DNA of 64,000 bases from positions 16,747,501-16,811,500 of the forward strand of contig WPIO01000001.1 of the NCBI GenBank assembly GCA_009760855.2, written 5' to 3'. Below the pieces are notes generated by a model. The model saw only the letters and a program-made list of their open reading frames with translations, did no database searches and was not told the DNA's origin. Position 1 is the first letter of the stretch; each line of letters begins with the position of its first letter. This document shows, one piece after another, positions 9,798 through 19,050 of the stretch. The translations under genes and the position numbers were made by a program. Source of the stretch: Cristatella mucedo (Eukaryota; Bryozoa; Phylactolaemata; Cristatellidae).

Positions 9798-10811
9798 GAC
9801 GCAGGTGAGATTCATTGAGCGTGCATAGCGGAGCGAGCTGGCCGCCGGAAGGCAGCGGCAATCGGCGACAGTGGACCCCTGCCTCGGTCGACCCAGACGT
9901 GCTCGCCGCCGCAGCCGGCGCGCCTCCAGCACGCTTCGTTCCGATCAATCGCGCGAACGGCGGCCGCGTCGGCACGCGTCTGCGAGCGCCGTCGAGGCTG
10001 AGCGCGATTGCCGGCTGCTGCTTGCTTCAGGCGACGCCGAGCAGTCGCCGCCGCCACCTCCGCCGCTCGGAGCGCGGCGCGCACTGCGCTTCGCCAGCCG
10101 AGTGCCGCGTTGGCAAGAGGAAGTCGATCGCAAGAGGCCGGGCGAGGAGACGACGCCATCTGCGGCGCTCGAGCCCGTCATCACGCCAACGGCGGCCGCT
10201 TTAAACTAGCGGCGGGCGCTCTACAGCCGCATCCGGTCTTCCGGTCTTGGGAAACGTGCGGGCGTGCACGTTCCGCTCGTTATGGGTGCACTTCACCCGT
10301 CGGCAAGCCGCCTGCAAAAGCAAATGAGACGCCCGAGGCGGCGGAAGCGGCGGGATTCGCGAATCGCCGCCTTCTTTTCGGAGTGACACCGCATCGGCGT
10401 CACTCCGAAACACAACGCCACGCAATGTGGCGTTGGCCAGCGTCCCGCTTTCGATCGCGAATCGCGCTGGGCGGCTCCTCTCGAGCTGCAGCGACGCCCG
10501 GAAGCATGCGACCAACGAGCGAGCGAGCGAGCGAGCGGGCGGGCCGCTCCGGTCAGGGCCGCTCCGGTCAAGGCCGCCGCAGCGCTCAGCGAAGAACCGC
10601 CGCCGCCGCCGGTCGTCCGGAGCTGAGCTGAGAAAACTCGATTCCGGCCATCATTCGCCGATCTCGCAGTCCTGACTTGGACGCGACGTGTTCGCGCGTG
10701 CTGCGTTCATGGACGGTCGGCCGTTTCTCGAAGCTCTTCACGCCGCCCCGGCTCTCGAGTCGACGCGAGAGGGCCTCTCGGAAACGTCAAGTCGGCCGGC
10801 AGCGCTTATTG
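9798..10811. other. GC-rich DNA after gene A, probably its 3' UTR or flank
   Basis: Very GC-rich, with many overlapping ORFs on both strands that look like composition artefacts. A (GAGC)n run lies near 10,516-10,536. No second six-cysteine exon was seen here. Confidence 0.4.
10376..10410. repeat. Inverted repeat, 12-bp arms
   Basis: TTTCGGAGTGAC and its exact complement GTCACTCCGAAA flank an 11-nt loop. A 12-bp palindrome, GATTCGCGAATC, lies about 25 bp upstream. Confidence 0.9.
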
Positions 10812-10817
10812 AATAAA
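10812..10817 (+). other. AATAAA, possible poly(A) signal for gene A
   Basis: First clear AATAAA on the plus strand after the gene A stop, about 1 kb downstream. Function is inferred from position only. Confidence 0.3.
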
Positions 10818-11082
10818 GCGAGGATTCGTAGCTCGTTGCCTTTGTCCATGCGGCGGCGGCGGCATCGATTACGTTGCGGGTATCGGTTCTGCTTCTCGCT
10901 TGGTTAGTCCTCAGCGTTTATCCTGCCATTTATCCCCGCCGTCGGGCTGCGTCGATCTGGAGAGAACGCGCACGCCTACGCAACAGCACCAAGCACCTGC
11001 TCTCTCGCCGACCGTCGGAGCAGAGGTCGAGCAGGCGTTGCCAGACGTACATGCCAGCGTGTGCACGTGAGCATGCGACATC

Positions 11083-11268
11083 AGCGAGCCGTGATGGCAC
11101 ACTAGGTAAGGCGGTTGCTTTCACGACCTCGGTCCCGAGGTCGTGGGTTCGATTCCTGTGGTGGGCGATTGTTTATCGCCACTGCAAGCGGTGGTGATAG
11201 CCGTAAAGGCTCTTCTGTCGCTATACAAAAAGAGGCTGTTTAATCAGCTAGCATTATTATTATTATAT
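11083..11268 (+). mobile_element. tRNA-derived SINE S1, clean copy
   Basis: The tRNA-like head has an A-box-like CACTAGGTAAGG and a perfect B box, GGTTCGATTCC, at 11,146-11,156. An unrelated body follows (GGTGATAGCCGTAAAGGCTC, then GCTGTTTAATCAGC) and an ATT-repeat end. The head would give internal Pol III promotion; the body shows this is a SINE and not a tRNA gene. A diverged copy is at 3,005-3,175. Confidence 0.75.
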
Positions 11269-11398
11269 CATGCGCATGCGCACCAGTGGCACCGGTACCT
11301 ACGAACCAGTGAGCAGGCCGGATGAAAATCTTAACATTTTCTGCACTTACATGAAACGCACGTATGCCCACACACGCACCCGAACACGCGCTCGCGAA

Positions 11399-11505
11399 CA
11401 CACACACACACACACACACAAATATATATATATATATACTGATAAAGAGAGAATGAGGGAAAGAGAGAGAGAGAGAAAGAGAGAGGGAGAGAGAAGGAGA
11501 GACCG
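11399..11505. repeat. Compound (CA)n-(TA)n-(GA)n microsatellite
   Basis: A CA run, then TA, then GAGA-rich sequence in direct succession. Confidence 0.9.
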
Positions 11506-11811
11506 AGAGTAAGCCAATTGGAAACGGCGTCTCAGGGTTTGCTTACCAAGTCCAAAGAAATGGCCGCTCGTTTCGCATGGTTCTTCTAGAAAATTGCACA
11601 ACTAATGTCAGTGACGGGCCAAAAATAATCAAGTGCGGTAAAACACACAGAAAACATTATAAGAACCGTGCACGAGCTGCACATCTTTCTTCTGCTGCGT
11701 TACTGAGATCAAAATAATAATAATAACACACGATACAGCGCCCTCAGAGAACTCAATCTCTTTCTAGGCGCTTTACATGTGCTGCTAAGGAAACATGATT
11801 GAATGGAATGG

Positions 11812-12550
11812 TAAAGATACCACATCTAAGTTGGTCCATGCATTCGTGACATCCCGTCTCGACTTCTGCAACTCACTGCTTACTGGCCTACCAGCATGTG
11901 CGATCAGGCGATTGCAGCTGGTGCACAACTCCGCAGCTAGGCTTGTCTGTCGTGAGCGTGGCAGTTGCCACATTTCCCACTTCTCGCCGACCTGCACTGG
12001 CTACCAGTCAAGCAACGGATTGACTTCAAGGTTTTGTCGCTCACTTTTAGGTCCCTTCATTCTATGGCTCCAGCCTTTCTTTCAGATATACTACCCCATC
12101 AGGCCAAGCATCGTACCACCCGCTTTGTGGAATCCAACAGTCTAGAAATACCTCGTACAAACCTCAAATCCTTTGGAGACCGCGCATTTAGTTCGTATGC
12201 TCCCACAGCCTGGAATTCCCTCCCGACCTGCGTAAGAACATCTCCCGACCTGACCACATTTAAAAGGAACCTAAAAACATACCTATTTAGGACAGCATTT
12301 AGCGAGTCCCTCTGATTCGTCCTTGATGTGCTTATGCGTGCTGACACTGTGCATGCTGCCACTAACCACATTCGCATACTGACCCTGTGCATGTCACCCC
12401 TAACCATATTATTCATTTTGTTTGTTTTTCAAGCATGATTTTACTTACCATTCAATTGCATTTCACTTTACAGCAAATGTAAAGCGCCTAGAGAGAGATT
12501 AAGTTCTGTGAGGGCGCTTTATCAAGTGAATTATTATTATTATTAAGTAG
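11812..12550 (+). mobile_element. LINE f1, 3'-end copy nested in the minus-strand f1
   Basis: This covers the post-RT region and full 3' UTR. Readable frames contain '[19 protein letters not shown]', '[14 protein letters not shown]' and '[19 protein letters not shown]'. A typical tail and (ATT)n end follow at about 12,480-12,550. It is 5'-truncated. It splits the host f1 between 'GATTGAATGG' and 'AAGTAGTAGCC', positions that are adjacent in an uninterrupted copy (43.1 kb). Confidence 0.85.
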
Positions 12551-12732
12551 TAGCCTGCTCAATAAACACTAAGAATAATATGGTTATGGGGTGACACGCA
12601 CAGGGTCAGCATGCAAGTGTGGTTAGTGGCAGCATGCACAGTGTCAGAGTCAGCACGAATAAGCACATAAAGAGTGAATCACGGGGACCCACTAAATGCC
12701 TGCATAAGTAGGTGCGTTTTCCATTTCTTTTT

Positions 12733-13082
12733 ATTGTAATTTAATGTAATGGATCTCCGTCTGTAACTCTACTAAGCCATAAAGACTATGTGGGTGTTAC
12801 GAGGAGGATTTTTGTAGCGAAATCACAGCCTAAACGGCTTTCGGTACGCATTCGGTAGCCAGCAGACTTCGTCTCACACAACAGAGAGAAAGTTGGAAGC
12901 ATAGCAGAGTCAAGAGAGCAGTTGAGGTAGAGAGTAGCATAGAAATAGCAGCTCAGGACCGCTGAAAAGGATGAGCCATAGTCGGCAGAGGAGAGTAGTC
13001 GTCGTTGCGTAAGAATTGTGGAAGCGAGCTCCACAGTCTAGGACCTGCAGAGCTAAAGCTTCTGTTGCCAACGGTCTTTAAG
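12733..13082 (-). mobile_element. LINE f2 3'-end copy nested in f1
   Basis: It matches f2 at 29,600-29,920 in reverse, from 'GTAATTTAATGTAATGG' (3' end) to 'GCTTCTGTTGCCAACGGTC'. Host f1 reads 'CGTTTTCCATTTC' on the left and 'AAATGTGGTCAAGTC' on the right. These two blocks are contiguous in other f1 copies. Confidence 0.8.
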
Positions 13083-14112
13083 CGGAGGATTTAAATGTGG
13101 TCAAGTCGGGAGATTTTTTGATGCAATTCGAGAGTGAGTTCCAGGCTTTATCAGAATATGAATGACATGCACGGTCTCCGAAGGTCTCTCTGATGTTTGT
13201 ATGAGGTATTGGTAAGCAGTTAGATTCCGAAAAGCGAGGGGTATGATGCTTAGCCTGGTGGGGCAGTAGATCTGATAGGTAGGCTGACGCCAAATAATGA
13301 AGGGACCTGAAAGTGACGGGTAAAACCTTAAAGTCCATGCGTTGCGTGACTGGGAGCCGGTTCAGGTCGGTGAGAAGTGGTGTAATGTGGCAACTGCGAC
13401 GCTCACGACAGACAAGCCTAGCTTCTGAGATTTGCACCAGCTGTAAGTGCCTGAGTGCACTGGCCAACAGACCAGCAAGCAGTGAGTTACAGAAGTCAAG
13501 ACAGGGTGTCACAAATCCACGGACCAGTTTAGATGTGGTATCCCTGTCTAAAGAAGCAGGAATTTTAGCAATGTTAGGTAGGCCGACTTGATTGTGGAGT
13601 TGGTGTACTCGTCTAACGAAAGGTCGCTTTGGAACATGACACCTAGATTTCGCACAGATTCAGCAGGGGATATGCTGGCAGAACCAATTTTGAGCGTTAG
13701 CCTTTCGAATTTTTTAATCACACTTGGCTTGACCATAACCAGTAAGTTGGTTTTATCCTCATTCAATTTAAGAAAATTTTCTGCCAACCATGTGAAGATA
13801 TCATCAATGCATGCAGCAAGGGAGTTGAGAGAATTCGACGCACTAGAAGGCTGGGAGGGGTAAAAGCAAAGGTGCAACTGAGTGTCGTCCGTATAGAAGC
13901 GAAAGTCTAGATTGTGCTTGGCAATCACATCAGCAAGAGATAGAACATAAAGTGTCAAAATAACCGGACCTAGCACGGAGCCCTGAGGTACCCCATATTT
14001 CAGAGGTTCCTCGGATGATCTTTGTCCATTCACATCGATGCCCTGGAATCTCCCGCTGAGATAGGACCTGAACCATTGCAATGCAGCGCCAATAAAGCCC
14101 AGGCGAGAAGAT

Positions 14113-14692
14113 ACACATCGCATATAGACACATACGTATCTATATTCATATAAATATATAAATATGTATACGTAAATTCGTATGTATTTCTATATTCAAG
14201 AAGGACTCAAGAAAGACTCGGGGATCGGATGATTGGTAATCGGCATAAAAAGCTGCCGAAATATGGAGCAGCACAAGCAGAGATACTCTACAGTGGCAGG
14301 AAGCGTCGCAGGACTCTCACCTGTACAAGCTCACCTGTACAAGTTCTACGTCACTGCGGCGACTCAGCGCTCTTTTAGCGCTTCGAAGCGCCGCCGCCGC
14401 CGTCGCCGCATTGGGCGCGTAGCCGCTCGCTAGTCTTAAGTGGCCTCTAGCAGCATCTGGCGTCCACGTTTTGATCTTGACGAGTGCTCGTGTTGTGGAT
14501 TTGATTACCCTTACACATCTCTCGGATTAACACAGCTTGGGGAATCTTACTTCGCGAGCTGGATCCGGCGAACAGACCTAAAGGGTTAGTAAAATCACAC
14601 CCGCGGGAGCGTCAGCAGTCACGTGTTTTTGCGTACTCAGTTGGATTAAGTGATTTTGGTCCCCTATATAAAGAGAGCGACGTGAAGTACTG
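14113..14692. other. No gene; short AT-rich repeat, then unresolved DNA
   Basis: Imperfect ATATGTATACG-type repeat at about 14,120-14,205. The rest shows no gene. A TATATAAA at about 14,664 lies just before the 5' LTR, but no matching U3 sequence precedes the 3' LTR. Confidence 0.4.
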
Positions 14693-14838
14693 TATGCGAT
14701 TGCAGAGCTACCGGGGCGAGCCACAACAACGTGACTAATCAGAATGGGCCACGCTCGGGCTGCGGCCCCGATCCTACGAAAATATGTCTACCAATAAACG
14801 CGCGTCGTCTGTCTGCTAGAGGCTTTTCAGCACACGGT
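14693..14838 (+). mobile_element. 5' LTR of Ty3/Gypsy element
   Basis: About 146 bp resembles 18,906-19,050. Shared blocks in order are GCAGAGCTACC, GACTAATCAGAAT versus GACCAATCAGAAT, CCACGCT, ACCAATAA and AAACGCG. It contains AATAAA near 14,792. Boundaries are approximate because the pair has diverged. Confidence 0.6.
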
Positions 14839-14894
14839 GGCAGTATGGAATTCTATAGTATCCCCCTGACTATCACCAAGACTGAAGAAATAGC

Positions 14895-15400
14895 TATGTG
14901 TAACGCTCCAGCGCGGTTTATATTTGACGAGCCGGCGTTATGGCCCGCGTAGCGAAACCGTTTCGGCATTAGGTGACCGATACGAAGCCGATGGCGGTGG
15001 GACGGGATGTACAGATACGTACACTGTGGTACCCATGGGAGCGCAAACCGAAGCAACACTCGACACCTTTAACTGTGAGGTCGATCAAGTGCAGACGTTG
15101 GATGCCATCTTGGGCAGAGTTGAGGATTACTTCATACTGCGTAGGAATATCATCAGCGATCAGGCCATGTTAACCGGCGCTGTCAACGCCCAGGTGATTC
15201 TACCGAGGCAGTTAAATGCGCAGTCCGTGGTTTAGATTTGCACTGCGAATATGAGGCGGTGAAAAACGAGTTAATCTGAGATTGACTGGTTGTGAGCTTG
15301 TTGGACCTCAAACCTTCAGAAGCGCTGCAACTGATCCCAAACCTCACCAAACTATGGCGGTACAAAAGACGCGCCGGTCGGAGACGGCGAAGTCACAACT
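14895..15400 (+). pseudogene. Gypsy gag remnant
   Basis: Translated pieces in different frames include 'FIFDEPALWPA', 'VPMGAQTEATLDTFNCEVDQ', 'TLDAILGRVEDYFILRRN', 'LHCEYEAVKNELI' and 'PSEALQLIPNLT'. These follow the usual order of Ty3/Gypsy (Mag-like) Gag capsid regions. At least three frameshifts or stops separate them, so no Gag could be made. The gene would have encoded the capsid of the retrotransposon particle. Confidence 0.7.
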
Positions 15401-15816
15401 AAGCGTGAGCTGCCAGACGTAAACGAACGAGACGACGAGCGCTACGAGCAGCGTTGGCAGAGACTGTGTACGTTGCCTGCCCGCCCGCGATCCCGCAATG
15501 ACAGGGGCCGCCTGCCGGTCAGCAGGTAGCGCCTCGAGCCTCTCCTGGTGGGCGGCCCTGGCGGGCGCCCGTAGCGGGTGACGGCGGCGGCGGAGGCAGC
15601 GGCGGCACTGCTGAGCAGCCTCGATCGGGAGAGCATTAGCACTCGCTGCGGCAAGAGCGAGAGGCTCACTCACTCATTTGACGCTCGACGTATCGGTGGC
15701 TAGCTGCGTCGTCAGAGCTCCGAGCTGGTTGCGCTGGTCGTCAAATCAAACCATCTCCTAGAGGGAATTTCGTAGCGCTGCGCGCGTTTCTCACCCCAGG
15801 GCGCGCTTCCCAGCAT
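15401..15816. other. Gypsy internal region, GC-rich segment
   Basis: A GC-rich stretch between gag and protease. The nucleocapsid zinc knuckle should lie here. Only its downstream edge (CKSRDVPKAEVKE, 15,870-15,910) can be read. A small foreign insertion is possible. Confidence 0.35.
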
Positions 15817-16197
15817 GTGACCGCCGTTGCAATAGCTGCCAAAGGCTTCTCTATCTACAACGCTGTGCCTTGTAAATCACGCGATGTACCGAAGGCTGAA
15901 GTAAAAGAGGCGGCTGAATCCGATGATGCGAGTTATAACGTGGATACTGTTACGAAGCTTGTAGCTGAGGAGTGCCAGTTGGTGAGGATATCAAGACCAT
16001 GGCAAGTAGATTTGTTCGGGTGTGGAATAGCCATTCCGTTGAAAATAGATAGTGGCGCTGACGTAACTGTTATTACGGAAGACACATATGCTGGACTACG
16101 ACGACCACCTCGTCTCGAGACTACAGCGGCAAAAGCATACAGTTTCAGAAACCGCTTGGCCTGTATGGGCATCTTCAAAGTGAGGTTAAAGCGGTAA
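15817..16197 (+). pseudogene. Gypsy aspartic protease region
   Basis: A 126-codon open stretch. After the end of a zinc-knuckle-like segment comes 'IPLKIDSGADVTVITEDTY'. The Asp-Ser-Gly-Ala active-site motif of retropepsins is at 16,048-16,059. The spacing before the RT is as expected for gag-pro-pol order. The frame closes before RT, so the polyprotein is broken although the active-site motif survives. Confidence 0.75.
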
Positions 16198-16269
16198 GTA
16201 ATGATGTATCTGTTGCCGTTCTACGTACTCGCTGGCCAGGGCAAGAAGTAACCCTCTCAGGCGACAAGA

Positions 16270-17080
16270 TCGCATGCGACTGATCATGTTCAGCATAGAG
16301 GAGACTATTCTCCGTGATCTGGTGGTTGGAGAGATTGGATTATTGCAATTCCTGTCGATAAATGTTCATCTCAAACCAAATGCAGAACTATACTGCATAC
16401 AAACAGCTTGCCGCATATCAAGACTTCTTTGCGTACAGGACGAACTCCTTCGAATCGATCAGAACGGTATCGTCAAACGTGTATCGTAAGCAACCGAGTG
16501 GTGCTATCCAATCATACCGGTCCTGAAGCCCGACGGCAAAGTGCGCCTTACGCTGAATTCAAGCGCTTAAATCAAGCTGTGGTTCATGAAAAAATACGTA
16601 TTACTACGCTTGATAAGATTTTGCCAAAGCTTGGTTGTGCTACGCTGTTCTCTGAGTGCGATGGGCCCGGCGGATTTTGGGCTATTCCATTGTCCCATTT
16701 GAACACTCTCTTAACGAATTTTACAAGACGGTTCGGACGATATCTTCTGTCACCGGCTGCGCTTTGACATCACCAGCACGCCATAGATCTTTCGGCAGCT
16801 GATGTACGACTTCTCGGGTGATATTTTTAAGGTGCAACCGTTTACATGAATGATTTTTTGGCATTCGGATCCACGGTAGCTAAGCACGATGATCGATCGT
16901 GTCGCATCATTTCAGCCATCATATCAAATTCGGGCCTGAAGTTAAATAGAGACACGTGTACTTTCCTCCAGCCTACTTTGACGTTCTTACGGCATGTTAA
17001 TGCAACGGCGTCCAACCATCAGACGACAACACAGAAGCCATCAACGACTTTCCTGATCCGACTAACACAGCTGAGCTGAA
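16270..17080 (+). pseudogene. Gypsy reverse transcriptase remnant
   Basis: RT blocks are read across two or more frames: 'EFKRLNQAVVHEKIRITTLD', 'LFSECDGPGGFWAIPL', then 'YMNDFLAFGSTVAKHDDR' and 'SGLKLNRDTCTF'. The catalytic YxDD box reads Tyr-Met-Asn-Asp (16,843-16,854), losing one metal-binding Asp, and the LDASSGFWQIPL-like box is also altered. Frameshifts lie near 16,500 and 16,780. It is inactive. Confidence 0.75.
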
Positions 17081-17865
17081 GCGATGCCTTGGTATGATGA
17101 ACTACCTCGGCCGATTGGTGCCGAATCTGGCCACTGTCTTAAAACCACTAAACGACCTTCAGTCTTCAAGCCGCCGTTCTGTTGCAGTGTCGTGGAACGG
17201 AACGTGAGCAAGAGGTGTGACCTGTCGCATTTGCATCCCGCAAGTTGTCAGGTGCCGAAACAAAATACGCACAGATCGGAAAGAGGTTCGTGTGATGGTG
17301 CGAGCGGGCATGCGAGAAATGCAGTCAGTTCTTTTTTGGCTTGCCTTTGTTCGAGCTTCGCACTGACCAGAAACCTCTTACTCCGTTACTAATTACTAGG
17401 GACCTTGTCCAGGTCCCGGTTGGATGCCAATCCCTATTGAACTGAACGATACGTTCTAACCCTTGCGCCGTGTATGTACCAGGGAGGACCCAGGTGGTAG
17501 CTGATACGCTGTCAAGCATGCCATTGCCTAGGGGCGAGGAACATAACCCCGTCGAAGCCGTTCAGTTGCAGGTAAACACCGTCATTGCTAAATCACTTTC
17601 AGTATCTCGCTTGAGTGAAGTAAAGCAGTCTTCCGCTGACGACATCGAGTTACAAGCTGTTGTTGAGTATACGCCGGCTGGGTGGCCTAAATCGAGCAAG
17701 GGCCCACAAAAAAAACCTTGCGGAAGTACCTCGTCATCAGTAGCCATCTTTTTGTTTCGAATAATTGACTACTGTACGACGATCGCAGTTATAGCTCTCA
17801 AAGCCTCTAGGCTTTTCTGCTGGAGCGTATCCACGACGGCCACCAGGGGGCGTGACCGAATGTAG
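17081..17865 (+). pseudogene. Gypsy RT end and RNase H remnant
   Basis: Fragments 'NYLGRLVPNLATVLKPL', 'FASRKLSG', 'FELRTDQKPLTPLL' and 'YVPGRTQVVADTLSSMPLP' are in the order of RT connection, RNase H and the linker before integrase. The last frame stays open for 131 codons (17,470-17,865), the best preserved part. Several frameshifts separate the earlier pieces. Confidence 0.7.
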
Positions 17866-17869
17866 GGAC

Positions 17870-18720
17870 TGAGCAAGGTCGTGTGTTTAATGGCTAGACA
17901 TTAGCCAGGACGTTAAGTAATTTGTCGATTCTTGCAGCTTCTGTCAAAACAACCAGAGGAAACATCCGCATGAGCTACTCATTCCAAGACTGTTGCTTAA
18001 TGTTGGAAGTCGCAGGCGATCTCTTCGGACGCGAGGGACGACAGCACCCCTTTGCAGCCGACTTTTACCCCCGATATATGTAAGTCACATCATTATCAAA
18101 ATTGACAACCAAAGAAGTTGTTTCCGAACTGAGACTACATTTCCTCGCTAGGGCATACCAGAGTCATTGCAGTCTGAAAATGGTCCACAATTCTCATCTC
18201 ATGAATTTGGTGATATCGCGAGACGATGTGGATTCAATAACGTTAAGACCAGCCCATACTTTCCACAAGCTACCGGAGAAGTGAAAGAGCTGTGCAAACA
18301 GCCAAATCTATTGGGAGGCAGCCTGGTCCGTGTCTCACTCTAATGATTCAGACGCCTTGCACCTCTACAATCTTCAGCCCAGCACAATTGAATATGGGAT
18401 GACAGATTAGAACGACGTTGCCCGTTGTCCCTCGGCACGTCGAACCACGATGGCCGGAAAACTAGACTGTGAAACTCAACAACGACCGTGCAAAAGAGCT
18501 GCAGCAGCACTACCGCAATCACCATTATTCTGCTCCTTTACTTCCGCCTCTTCAACTCGGCCAGCAAGTATTAATGCAGACTGATGGCGAAAACGGAGCA
18601 CAGGTGTAACGTTGAAGACTCAAGTGGCTACATCTCGGTCGTTTGTCGTGTAGACGGACAATGGCAGCACACTTCGGCGGAACAGTAGGCATCTTCTACC
18701 AATCGACGTCAATTTTTGGT
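17870..18720 (+). pseudogene. Gypsy integrase remnant
   Basis: A histidine/cysteine zinc-binding remnant ('SCSFCQNNQRKHPHELL') is followed by 'SLQSENGPQFSSHEF' and 'TSPYFPQATGEVKE', the usual core motifs. The catalytic Asp of the DNGPQF box is Glu here (18,172-18,186). A C-terminal part with 'TSRSFVV' and 'TDNGSTLRRNSRHLLPI' ends near 18,713. Stops and frameshifts are frequent. Confidence 0.7.
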
Positions 18721-18894
18721 CACTAACAGCGAATCTCCTGGCGCTTCCCTACATCTACCGAACCCTACAACGGCAGTACAAGATCAGTCTTAAAGTATAG
18801 CAAATGAGACGCTCAAGAGCACATGACAACAACGTCTGGCAGGGCGGTAAAGCCAGTTCGAAGACTACATCTTTGAAAACGTGACTGTTCCTAT

Positions 18895-18905
18895 TTGGGG
18901 GGAAT
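18895..18905 (+). other. Polypurine tract of the Gypsy element
   Basis: TTGGGGGGAA lies directly before the 3' LTR, the expected site for plus-strand DNA priming. Confidence 0.55.
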
Positions 18906-19050
18906 TCGCGATAGCAGAGCTACCAGAGCCACGACAACTTGACCAATCAGAATAAGCCACGCTGTGGATGCCGCCCGCCCGGTTCAACCAATAACATGTC
19001 TGACAGTAAACGCGTGTTGTGTATCTGCTATCAGCTTTTAATTAATCTGT
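18906..19050 (+). mobile_element. 3' LTR of Ty3/Gypsy element
   Basis: Diverged partner of 14,693-14,838. It is followed immediately by TGGTGTCAG (about 19,052-19,060), which looks like a tRNA-Leu-type primer binding site. A PBS normally follows a 5' LTR, so this LTR may be shared with a second, downstream element. Confidence 0.55.

Larger units (their letters stand above)
11716..14112 (-). mobile_element. LINE f1, 5'-truncated, host of two nested insertions
   Basis: The minus-strand f1 copy runs from its tail (11,716-11,806) through its 3' UTR (12,553-12,731) and coding region (13,083-14,112). The gaps are filled by a plus-strand f1 copy and an f2 copy. Coding remnants cover the RT core, with YGVPQGSVLG-like 'IWGTSG/YGVPQGSVLGPVI' and an 'FYTDDTQLHLCF' box. 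In that box the usual YADD has become YTDD, with both Asp retained. C-terminal blocks after it are also readable. The frame is broken by stops and frameshifts, and the copy ends at 'CAGGCGAGAAG', before the N-terminal RT and endonuclease. L2/CR1-type placement rests on the RT motifs and tail style. Confidence 0.8.

Noticed and set aside
11083-11165. tRNA gene
   Set aside because: A and B boxes are present, but no complete cloverleaf can be drawn, and the segment is joined to a repeated SINE body also found at 3,005.
10830-11197. Hydrophobic signal-like stretch SVLLLAWLVLSVYPAIYP followed by a basic, Cys-containing frame
   Set aside because: There is no ATG in frame before the hydrophobic part, the frame runs into SINE S1, and no acceptor gives a sensible link to gene A. 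It could still be an exon, but evidence is too thin.
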